A stretch of DNA of 18,442 nucleotides from CAJAQL01 sp964442965 (GTDB taxonomy: Bacteria; Patescibacteriota; Minisyncoccia; UBA6257; 2-01-FULL-56-20): the NCBI GenBank assembly GCA_964442965.1, contig CAYUBE010000020.1, positions 1 to 18,442 of the forward strand. Direction: 5' to 3'. Below are positions 12,714-18,442 of the stretch, piece after piece. Numbering within the stretch: the stretch's first letter is position 1; the number at the start of each line of letters is the position of its first letter. The notes under the pieces are model-generated. The model had not been told where the DNA came from and ran no database searches. It worked only from the letters and a program-made list of their open reading frames with translations. The translations under genes were made by a program, and so were the position numbers.

Positions 12714-14702
12714 ATGTCTACTATATTATTTTCAATAATAACCAGTTTGGCGGCGATCGCGGTGGCGGTGGGTCTGATCATGAAAATCGCGAAGGAGCCC
12801 GGCGGAGATAAAAAAATGCAGGATATCGCTCGCGCGATCCAGATCGGTGCACGGGCCTATTTGAACCGCCAATACAAAACTGTTGCCATCGTGGCGGTTA
12901 TCGCGGCGGCGCTCATCGGTTGGGGACTTGGCCTCACGACCATGTTCGCGTTTCTCGTCGGAGCGATCGCTTCCGCTATCGCGGGCTACATCGGCATGAA
13001 CATCTCGGTTCGAGCGAATGTGAAGACCGCCGAGGCCGCGAAATCAGGATTAAAAAAATCACTCGCGATCGCATTTCAGGGAGGGTCCGTCACGGGACTT
13101 CTCGTAGTCGGCCTTGCATTGCTTTCAGTCTCCGTGTTTTATGGGATCACGCAAAACGTCACGGCGCTCATCGGTCTTGGATTCGGAGGAAGCTTGATAT
13201 CGGTCTTCGCCCGCCTGGGGGGCGGCATCTTTACGAAGGGAGCTGATGTCGGCGCGGATCTTGTGGGGAAAGTTGAAGCAGGAATCCCCGAAGACGATCC
13301 GCGAAATCCTGCGGTTATCGCAGATAACGTGGGCGATAACGTTGGCGATTGCGCAGGCATGGCGGCCGATCTTTTTGAAACCTATGCCGTTACGGCGATC
13401 GCGGCGATGATTTTGGGACATTTGGTATTCCCATTCTCGAGCGACGCAGTAACATTCCCCCTTTTGATCGGCGGCGTTTCGATCATCGCCTCGATCCTCG
13501 GGGTCTTCTTCGTCAGATTAGGAAAGTCGCAAGCAATCATGGGCGCGCTTTATAAGGGTCTTGCCGCGGCAAGCATCCTTGCGCTCGCGGGTTTCGCATG
13601 GCTCGCCGCGAACAATTCTTTCGCGCTTCTTTCTTTTGGCCAGATCTTCTGCCCACTCCTCACCGGAATTCTCATTACCGCGCTCATCGTTCTCATCACT
13701 GAATATTACACATCAAAAAAATTCCGTCCGGTCCGGTCCATAGCGCAATCATCAGAAACGGGGCACGGCACAAATATCATCACTGGCCTTTCGGTCGGCA
13801 TGGAGTCAACGGCGTTACCGGTTATCGTGATCGTTGGAGGAATTCTTGCCGCATATGAGATCTCTGGCCTTTACGGCGTCGCGCTTGCGGCGATGAGCAT
13901 GCTTTCCATGGCGGGCATCGTGATCGCCATCGACGCGTTCGGACCGATCACGGACAATGCTGGCGGAATCGCCGAGATGGCGGGACTTCCTGACTCGGTC
14001 AGAACCGTAACCGACGCATTAGATTCGGTCGGCAATACTACAAAAGCGGTCACAAAAGGATACGCAATCGGTTCTGCCGGACTTGCTGCAGTGGTTCTTT
14101 TCTCGGCATACGTCGAAGCGCTTCAGGCCAAGATGGGCGGTGCGGTCATCAGTTTTGACCTCAGCGACCCGCGTGTCATCATCGGCCTTCTCCTTGGCGG
14201 CATGATCCCCTATCTCTTCGCTTCCATTTCTATGAAAGCGGTCGGGAAAGCAGCGGGAAGTGTTGTCGTAGAGGTGCGGCGCCAATTCAAAGAGATACTG
14301 GGAATCATGGAAGGGACGGCGAAACCTGATTATGCAAAATGTGTGGACATCGTCGCGTCCGCGGCCATCAAGGAAATGGTTGTTCCGGCGCTTCTCCCGG
14401 TCGTCTTGCCGATCGTCGTGGCGTTTCTCCTCGGACCTATCGCGCTCGGCGGACTCCTGGTTGGCTCTATTGTGACAGGCATTTTCGTCGCAATCTCGAT
14501 GACCTCCGGCGGCGCGGCGTGGGACAACGCAAAGAAATACATAGAAGAGGGGAATTTGGGAGGGAAGGGTTCCTTCGCTCATAAGGCAGCAGTGACCGGC
14601 GATACGGTCGGCGACCCCTATAAGGACACCGCTGGCACGGCGATCAATCCCGTCATCAAGATCATCAGTATCATCGCTCTGCTCTTGGTCCCGTTCTTAT
14701 GA
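12714..14702 (+). CDS. hppA: Membrane-bound proton-pumping pyrophosphatase, K+-independent type
   Basis: A 662-residue polytopic protein that couples pyrophosphate hydrolysis to ion transport across the cytoplasmic membrane. The family signature DVGADLVGKVE is at 178-188 and DNVGDNVGDCAGMAADLFE at 204-222, supplying the Asp residues that bind Mg-pyrophosphate. Further motifs are AFGPITDNAGGIAEMAG (408-424) and C-terminal AAWDNAKKYIE and DTVGDPYKDT. The cation-dependence site reads GNTTKAVTKG: Lys444 and Thr447 correspond to Lys460 and Thr463, the residues of K+-independent enzymes, all H+ pumps in known cases; Ala would mark the K+-dependent group. The length is typical. It would recover energy from pyrophosphate made by biosynthesis, useful for a fermentative cell with few respiratory complexes. 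It may be co-transcribed with nusA. Confidence 0.97.
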   Translation: MSTILFSIITSLAAIAVAVGLIMKIAKEPGGDKKMQDIARAIQIGARAYLNRQYKTVAIVAVIAAALIGWGLGLTTMFAFLVGAIASAIAGYIGMNISVRANVKTAEAAKSGLKKSLAIAFQGGSVTGLLVVGLALLSVSVFYGITQNVTALIGLGFGGSLISVFARLGGGIFTKGADVGADLVGKVEAGIPEDDPRNPAVIADNVGDNVGDCAGMAADLFETYAVTAIAAMILGHLVFPFSSDAVTFPLLIGGVSIIASILGVFFVRLGKSQAIMGALYKGLAAASILALAGFAWLAANNSFALLSFGQIFCPLLTGILITALIVLITEYYTSKKFRPVRSIAQSSETGHGTNIITGLSVGMESTALPVIVIVGGILAAYEISGLYGVALAAMSMLSMAGIVIAIDAFGPITDNAGGIAEMAGLPDSVRTVTDALDSVGNTTKAVTKGYAIGSAGLAAVVLFSAYVEALQAKMGGAVISFDLSDPRVIIGLLLGGMIPYLFASISMKAVGKAAGSVVVEVRRQFKEILGIMEGTAKPDYAKCVDIVASAAIKEMVVPALLPVVLPIVVAFLLGPIALGGLLVGSIVTGIFVAISMTSGGAAWDNAKKYIEEGNLGGKGSFAHKAAVTGDTVGDPYKDTAGTAINPVIKIISIIALLLVPFL

Positions 14703-14709
14703 TTTAATG

Positions 14710-14797
14710 AGCCACTGGCCACTAGTGGTTAGCCACTGCAGGCTAGCAATAGAAATGTCAAAGATATAAAATAAACCATCACTAGTGGCTATGCACT
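14710..14797. repeat. Cluster of CACTAGTGG-type repeats between hppA and clpP
   Basis: The 104-bp spacer holds an 18-bp unit twice, at 14720-14737 and 14780-14797, identical at 15 of 18 positions and exactly 60 bp apart. Both start CACTAGTGG and end CACT. The first lies within the palindrome CCACTAGTGG (14719-14728) and is flanked by two AGCCACTG copies (14710-14717, 14731-14738). No T-tract follows, so it is not a classical terminator. It could be a binding site, a degenerate small mobile repeat or a recombination remnant. Confidence 0.5.
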
Positions 14798-14806
14798 ACT
14801 AAAACT

Positions 14807-15403
14807 ATGGATCCAGAAAACCAATATCTTATCCCCACGGTCATCGAGAAATCGCAATATGGCGAACGGGCGTACGACATTTACTCCCGTCTGCTTAAGG
14901 AACGGATCATTTTTCTTGGCGGTGGCGTCAACGATACCGTTGCAAACACGGTTATCGCCCAGCTCTTATTCCTCGAGCACGAAGATGCGAAGGCTGATAT
15001 CAAGCTCTATATCAACAGCCCTGGCGGTTCGGTGACGGCAGGGATGGCGATCTACGACACGATGCAGTACATCAAGCCGGATGTCTCGACCATCTGTGTC
15101 GGTATCGCAGCATCGATGGGTGCGTTTCTCCTGGCTGCAGGGAAGAAAGGCAAGCGATTTGCCTTACCGAACGCCGATATTCTGCTTCACCAAGTGATGG
15201 GCGGCGCCGAGGGCCAGGCCGTGGAAATCGAGATTGCCGCAAAACAGATACTAAAGACCAAGGAACGCCTGAATCAGATTCTCGCCAAGCATACCGGCCA
15301 GTCGCTCACGAAGATCGAGCACGACACCGACCGCGACTTCTGGCTTTCCGCCGAAGAAGCGAAAGCATACGGCGTCGTGGATGAAATCGTAAAGAAACAA
15401 TAA
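14807..15403 (+). CDS. clpP: ATP-dependent Clp protease proteolytic subunit ClpP
   Basis: A 198-residue ClpP, the serine peptidase that forms a tetradecameric chamber fed by Clp ATPases such as ClpX or ClpC. The catalytic triad is Ser103 (GIAASMGAFLL), His128 (LLHQVMGG) and Asp177 (DTDRDFWLS), with spacings of 25 and 49 residues as in E. coli. The substrate groove SPGGSVTAGMAIYDTMQ (71-87) is conserved. The usual Pro after HQ is Val. Its N-terminal part (LIPTVIEKSQYGERAYDIYSRLL) fits a short propeptide and gating loops. The ATG has no Shine-Dalgarno sequence. No ClpX gene is adjacent. It is followed by a palindromic element and a strong terminator, so it is probably a single-gene transcript. 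Confidence 0.97.
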   Translation: MDPENQYLIPTVIEKSQYGERAYDIYSRLLKERIIFLGGGVNDTVANTVIAQLLFLEHEDAKADIKLYINSPGGSVTAGMAIYDTMQYIKPDVSTICVGIAASMGAFLLAAGKKGKRFALPNADILLHQVMGGAEGQAVEIEIAAKQILKTKERLNQILAKHTGQSLTKIEHDTDRDFWLSAEEAKAYGVVDEIVKKQ

Positions 15404-15407
15404 TAAG

Positions 15408-15489
15408 TTGTCATTCCCGCGCAGGCGGGAATCCATGCTTGATAAATTGCTTTATCAGCGTGAATGTCGGGCCGAACTCGGAATGACAA
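15408..15489. repeat. MITE/REPIN-like 82-bp palindromic element
   Basis: Terminal inverted repeats TTGTCATTCC (15408-15417) and GGAATGACAA (15480-15489) bound an element with two internal hairpins: ATTCCCGC-GCAG-GCGGGAAT and TGATAAA-TTGC-TTTATCA. The TCATTCCCGC...GCGGGAAT sequence is a widespread type of bacterial intergenic repeat. It lies 4 bp after the clpP stop, before the shared terminator. No coding capacity. Confidence 0.7.
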
Positions 15490-15492
15490 TTT

Positions 15493-15523
15493 ACGAAAAA
15501 GCCCCGTATCGGGGCTTTTTCGT
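15493..15523. terminator. Strong bidirectional terminator after clpP
   Basis: A perfect 14-bp stem (ACGAAAAAGCCCCG, 15493-15506; CGGGGCTTTTTCGT, 15510-15523) with a TAT loop. A-rich and T-rich flanks lie in the stem, so it could end transcription from either side. It ends the clpP unit just before tyrS. Confidence 0.85.
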
Positions 15524-15535
15524 GCACTGCTTTCG

Positions 15536-15544
15536 TGCTACGAT
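15536..15544 (+). promoter_or_regulatory. Extended -10 box of tyrS, leaderless start
   Basis: TGC-TACGAT (15536-15544) fits an extended -10 box (4 of 6 in the hexamer) that ends 7 nt before the tyrS ATG at 15552, implying a leaderless or nearly leaderless mRNA. No -35 box is evident since the terminator lies directly upstream. Confidence 0.4.
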
Positions 15545-15551
15545 ACGAATT

Positions 15552-16733
15552 ATGACAACTCAGGAAGAAAAAATATCGTCTCTGCTTTCGAGAAACGTCG
15601 AAGAGGTTATAGAGAAGGAACATCTCGCAAGTGCACTTCGATCCAGCAGAAAACTCCGCGTGAAGTTTGGCATTGATCCAACGTCGCCCGACCTTCACCT
15701 GGGGCACGCCGTCATCCTGAATAAATTGAAGGAATTTCAGGATGCGGGTCATATCATAGTCCTTATCATCGGCGACTTTACGGCGCGCATCGGCGATCCC
15801 AGCGGTCGATCGGAAACGAGAAAAACGCTCGGCGAGAAAGAAATCAAGGAGAATATGAAGCAATATCTCGCTCAAGCCGGAAAAATTCTCGATATAAAAA
15901 AGGTTGAGATTGCCTACAACAGTTCATGGTTCGCCAAAGAGGGCATTGATCAATTCGTTCAACTCGCCATGGCCGGCACATTTCAACAAGTGCTTCGCCG
16001 CGCTGACTTTAAAAAACGCATCGACGCCGACCAAGATATCACTTTTCTTGAATTGCTCTATCCCCTTTTTCAGGGATACGACTCTGTAAAAATAAAAGCC
16101 GATGTCGAAGTCGGCGGGACCGATCAGAAATTCAATTTACTTATGGGTCGGCGTGTCCAGCGCCATTTCGGGGTGGCCGAACAAGACATCATTACATTTC
16201 CTCTCCTCGAAGGGCTTGATGGCGTGAAAAAAATGAGCAAAAGCTTCGGAAATTATATTGGACTAACCGAGCCGCCGGAAGACATGTTCGGAAAGATCAT
16301 GTCTATTCCCGATTCGTTGGTTGAAAAATATTTCTTGCTTTGTACGGCTCTTTCTGAAAACGAAATAACCTCGCTCAAGAAAACGCTCGGACCAAAAGAC
16401 CTCAAGGAACGCCTCGGGTTCGAGGTAGTAAAAAAATATCACAACGAGAAAGCGGCGCAGAGTGCGCAGGAAAATTTCGAAAAAATATTCTCAAAAAAAG
16501 AAATTCCCGAGGATATTCCGGAATTGAAAGTAAAAAAAACGGAACTTTCCGCACTTGATCTCGTCGTCACGTCGGGCGTCCTGAAGAGCAAGAGCGAAGC
16601 TCGGCGCCTCATCGAACAAGGCGGCTTCGAATACGACGGAATCGCCATCAAAGATGTGCGGAAAATGCTCGCCATTAACAATGGTGCAGTTCTCCGTATT
16701 GGGAAAAAAAACTTCTTTAGAATAAAGAATTAA
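15552..16733 (+). CDS. tyrS: Tyrosyl-tRNA synthetase (TyrZ-like subtype)
   Basis: A 393-residue class I tyrosyl-tRNA synthetase, charging tRNA-Tyr with tyrosine using ATP. The HIGH motif is HLGH (49-52) in FGIDPTSPDLHLGHAV. The tyrosine site includes QGYDSVKIKADVEVGGTDQ (174-192) and FNLL. KMSKS is at 227-231 (VKKMSKSFGN). A C-terminal S4 RNA-binding domain spans about 333-392. The GGTDQKFNLLMGR form marks the TyrZ-like subtype, and the length is normal. The ATG at 15552 is chosen because the longer frame from 15408 would translate the palindromic repeat and the terminator. It converges on tRNA-Gly, with a shared terminator. Confidence 0.97.
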   Translation: MTTQEEKISSLLSRNVEEVIEKEHLASALRSSRKLRVKFGIDPTSPDLHLGHAVILNKLKEFQDAGHIIVLIIGDFTARIGDPSGRSETRKTLGEKEIKENMKQYLAQAGKILDIKKVEIAYNSSWFAKEGIDQFVQLAMAGTFQQVLRRADFKKRIDADQDITFLELLYPLFQGYDSVKIKADVEVGGTDQKFNLLMGRRVQRHFGVAEQDIITFPLLEGLDGVKKMSKSFGNYIGLTEPPEDMFGKIMSIPDSLVEKYFLLCTALSENEITSLKKTLGPKDLKERLGFEVVKKYHNEKAAQSAQENFEKIFSKKEIPEDIPELKVKKTELSALDLVVTSGVLKSKSEARRLIEQGGFEYDGIAIKDVRKMLAINNGAVLRIGKKNFFRIKN

Positions 16734-16763
16734 ATATCAGGGGGGGCCGCCTTCGGCGAGCCT

Positions 16764-16814
16764 CGCTCAAATAAAAACAAGCCGACATCTAAACGGCTTG
16801 TTTTTATTTGAGCG
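16764..16814. terminator. 21-bp stem bidirectional terminator between tyrS and tRNA-Gly
   Basis: A perfect 21-bp inverted repeat (16764-16784 and 16794-16814) with loop ACATCTAAA. Its core AAAAACAAGCCG/CGGCTTGTTTTT gives a T-run for transcripts from either direction. The outer four base pairs (CGCT/AGCG) overlap the last nucleotides of tRNA-Gly, so tRNA 3' end and terminator share sequence. A further small hairpin GCCGCCTTCGGC lies just before it. Confidence 0.85.
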
Positions 16815-16881
16815 GGTAGCGGGAGTCGGACCCGCGTCTTCACCTTGGAAGGGTGACATAATACCGTTATACCATACCCGC
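16811..16881 (-). tRNA. tRNA-Gly(UCC)
   Basis: A 71-nt cloverleaf on the minus strand: acceptor GCGGGTA/TACCCGC with discriminator T, anticodon stem TCACC/GGTGA around CTTCCAA (anticodon TCC), and T stem GCGGG/CCCGC. The T loop is TCCGACT, so position 55 is C where U (pseudouridine) is near universal. CCA is not encoded. The 3' end overlaps the shared terminator stem by 4 bp. Confidence 0.93.
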
Positions 16882-16906
16882 AATGCAACTAATCGACGGT
16901 TTTTAA

Positions 16907-16935
16907 AGTATATATTCAAGAGGAGATTAAATCAA
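16907..16935 (-). promoter_or_regulatory. Promoter of tRNA-Gly
   Basis: On the minus strand TTGATT (16935-16930, 4 of 6) and TATACT (16912-16907, 5 of 6) are separated by 17 bp. Transcription would begin near 16900, about 19 nt before the mature tRNA 5' end. Confidence 0.6.
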
Positions 16936-16987
16936 AATATCTCTTGCTCATTTGATTTTTTTTTGATAGAACTAATGCACTACGTCG

Positions 16988-17587
16988 ATGCCGAACCTGT
17001 CCCGAAAGACTAAGATAATTGCCGTTTTCCTTGCCTTTATTGCCGTTGGCACCGCCACGGCTTGGTTCTCAAGCAAAAAAGCAAGTATCCCCAAAGACTT
17101 CTCGGATGCTCGGCAACAGGGAGCCATCATCGCACAAAACATCGTCGATCTTTCCAACCAGTCCACGAATGACCTTGCGCAGGTCAACGACCTCGACAAA
17201 TCAGGAAATTATACCGAAGCACTGTCCCTCACTACGAATATCATTTCGAAAAATCAGACTCTGCACGATCAGGCTATTGCTCTCTCGGATCAGATTGAGA
17301 CCATGGCAAGATCACTGCCGAATATTTCATCATCAGAAGCACAGCAGGCCGCACTTGATGCAATCTCAAGCCGGCTTGCACTCGTGAGCGAGCTTATCAA
17401 TTACAGCGGCGATCTCGACAAACTGCTCGTTACGCTTCAGGGCCATTTCACGGGAACATCTATCCAGCCCGGCGACGTACAGACGATCGTCGACCAGATC
17501 AATACCGATGTGAATGCAATCAACAATTTCAACAACCAGGCACAACAATCCATGACCCAGTTCGACGCATTGGAAGCAAAGGGTTAA
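16988..17587 (+). CDS. Anchored, helical envelope protein of unknown function
   Basis: A 199-residue protein. Residues 1-10 are basic (MPNLSRKTK), followed by a hydrophobic segment (10-27, IIAVFLAFIAVGTATAWF) that could be an uncleaved anchor or a signal peptide; no convincing cleavage motif or lipobox Cys is seen, so an anchor is favoured. The rest (35-199) is predicted helical, rich in Gln, Asn, Ser and Leu, with probable coiled coils (IIAQNIVDLSNQSTNDLAQV; VQTIVDQINTDVNAINNF), and would lie outside the membrane. No catalytic motif is visible. It converges on the racemase-family gene over a 70-bp spacer and lies 106 bp beyond the tRNA-Gly 5' end, divergent from it. Family unknown. Confidence 0.75.
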   Translation: MPNLSRKTKIIAVFLAFIAVGTATAWFSSKKASIPKDFSDARQQGAIIAQNIVDLSNQSTNDLAQVNDLDKSGNYTEALSLTTNIISKNQTLHDQAIALSDQIETMARSLPNISSSEAQQAALDAISSRLALVSELINYSGDLDKLLVTLQGHFTGTSIQPGDVQTIVDQINTDVNAINNFNNQAQQSMTQFDALEAKG

Positions 17588-17611
17588 CAACGGGGTGCGG
17601 GGTATTGGACC

Positions 17612-17623
17612 AGGTTCGAACCT
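17612..17623. repeat. 12-bp perfect palindrome between convergent genes
   Basis: AGGTTCGAACCT is a perfect palindrome in the 70-bp spacer between two converging genes. It resembles a tRNA T arm, but no other tRNA part surrounds it and no T-tract follows. It could be a weak shared terminator or a binding site. Confidence 0.25.
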
Positions 17624-17657
17624 ATTTCTCTTAATTCCTTGAAAGCGGCAAGTTCTT

Positions 17658-18350
17658 TTACTTTCTGAGAATTTCCGCGACAGTCGCTTCGGCAAAGATT
17701 TTCATAGTATCGTAAATTTTCAGTCGGGGGTGATGGGGTATCAATAATTGCAAATCCGTACAGGCCAAAATCACGTACTCAATCCCTTTTGTTTCGAAAT
17801 CATTGATGACCCTAATCAGTTCTTCGCGATCTTTATTGTTATGCCGATTCGAAACTAGATTGTGAATCATCTTCCCTATTTTAGCTTGCTGAAAATCATC
17901 TGGCGCAATCTGCTTAATTCCATGCGCCATAAACGATGTTTCGTATAGTTTTTTATTAAGTGTGATCGCCGTAGAGATGATACCAACTTCGGCGATATTT
18001 TCCCTTTCCAAGAATTTGGTCGTCTCTTCGACGATGCTCAATACAGGAATCTTCACCGCATCTCTAATTTCTCCGATAAAAGCATGGAGCGAGTTGCAAG
18101 GCATAACCAAAAAATCAGCTCCGGCTTTCTCCAGTTTTTTTGCTGCCTCCAAGAGCAAGGGAATGAGCCGTTCTTCTCCTACCCCGCGCGCAATGGCATC
18201 TTCCTCAAAATCATACGGCAGCGGAACGCTATATATCAAAATTGGAGGCCTATGAAACTTATCGAGTTTCTGACATGAAAAAATAAGCTCCAAATAAAAT
18301 TCAGAAGTTGTCTCGGGTCCTAGACCACCGATAATCCCTACTGTTTTCAT
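17658..18350 (-). CDS. Aspartate/glutamate racemase-family protein
   Basis: A 230-residue cytosolic protein of the aspartate/glutamate racemase superfamily, PLP-independent enzymes that use two cysteines to invert amino-acid stereochemistry. The N-terminal MKTVGIIGGLGPETTSEFY is the family's opening. The two catalytic motifs are MPCNSLH with Cys85 and ACTDLQLLI with Cys197, both intact. The residues after Cys197 (TDLQLL rather than TEI/TEL) and the broad pattern fit the YgeA-like or broad-specificity subgroup better than MurI; a D-amino-acid supply for peptidoglycan is plausible but the substrate cannot be read from sequence. The leftward gene has an extended -10 box 6 nt before its ATG, so it is probably a single leaderless unit. 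Confidence 0.88.
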   Translation of the reverse strand: MKTVGIIGGLGPETTSEFYLELIFSCQKLDKFHRPPILIYSVPLPYDFEEDAIARGVGEERLIPLLLEAAKKLEKAGADFLVMPCNSLHAFIGEIRDAVKIPVLSIVEETTKFLERENIAEVGIISTAITLNKKLYETSFMAHGIKQIAPDDFQQAKIGKMIHNLVSNRHNNKDREELIRVINDFETKGIEYVILACTDLQLLIPHHPRLKIYDTMKIFAEATVAEILRK

Positions 18351-18356
18351 AAAACG

Positions 18357-18365
18357 AGTTTAACA
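18357..18365 (-). promoter_or_regulatory. Extended -10 box of the racemase-family gene
   Basis: On the minus strand TGT-TAAACT (18365-18357) is an extended -10 element (4 of 6 in the hexamer) ending 6 nt before the ATG at 18350, again placing the transcription start at the start codon. Confidence 0.4.
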
Positions 18366-18442
18366 GAACGGAATCGAAAAGTCATTGGTGGCTCTTTACG
18401 ACTCTATACTAACCTATTTTACCCAAAATCGGTGATCTTTGG

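Noticed and set aside
15408..15551. A longer tyrS frame starting at an ATG-like codon in the clpP-tyrS spacer
   Set aside because: It would translate the palindromic repeat and the 14-bp terminator; the 48 extra residues do not fit the TyrRS N terminus, which begins properly at 15552.
17612..17623. tRNA fragment suggested by AGGTTCGAACCT
   Set aside because: No acceptor, D or anticodon arm lies around it and there is no matching half elsewhere in the window.
1..18442. CRISPR array or alternative genetic code
   Set aside because: No regularly spaced repeats with unique spacers were seen, and TGA ends several well-defined genes at the expected length.

Overview
The window looks like part of a Patescibacteria (Candidate Phyla Radiation) chromosome, probably Parcubacteria-like, carrying the right-hand part of an integrated mobile element. 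This rests on several traits: surface proteins that join Ig-like and peptidoglycan-binding domains to a Cys-rich stretch, many small lineage-type hypothetical genes, a large serine recombinase that reads into a tRNA, and few genes with a clear Shine-Dalgarno sequence. TGA is used as a normal stop (recombinase, dedA, hppA), so the UGA-glycine code of Gracilibacteria/Absconditabacteria does not apply.

Positions 1 to about 10,600 form the accessory region. Two unrecognised plus-strand genes (129-1336) come first. A leftward three-gene operon follows (4846 down to 1572). It encodes an exported Ig-like/peptidoglycan-binding protein, a small acidic cytosolic protein, and an unusual protein that joins an N-terminal DnaJ-type J domain to a membrane helix, an NNPG-type region and an extracytoplasmic trypsin-like serine protease. 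Its 5' leader appears to hold a pseudoknotted RNA with a good sigma-70-type promoter upstream. The divergent rightward block (5108-10733) looks like the replication and integration module: two putative winged-helix proteins, a tiny helical protein, an AAA-type ATPase with a primase-like zinc finger, and a large serine recombinase.

The recombinase frame runs antisense through an intact tRNA-His(GUG) gene (10548-10619) and stops only at the start of the next chromosomal gene. This marks the tRNA 3' end as the probable attachment site. The other end of the element is not visible in the window.

Positions 10,733 to 18,442 are core chromosome: a DedA/VTT-type membrane protein, nusA, a membrane-bound pyrophosphatase with the residues of the K+-independent type, clpP, tyrS, tRNA-Gly(UCC), an anchored helical hypothetical protein, and an aspartate/glutamate racemase-family protein. 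Spacers carry strong terminators, an 82-bp MITE/REPIN-like palindromic element and a CACTAGTGG repeat cluster. Several genes have a -10 box (often TGN-extended) placed 6-7 nt before the start codon, which suggests leaderless transcription.
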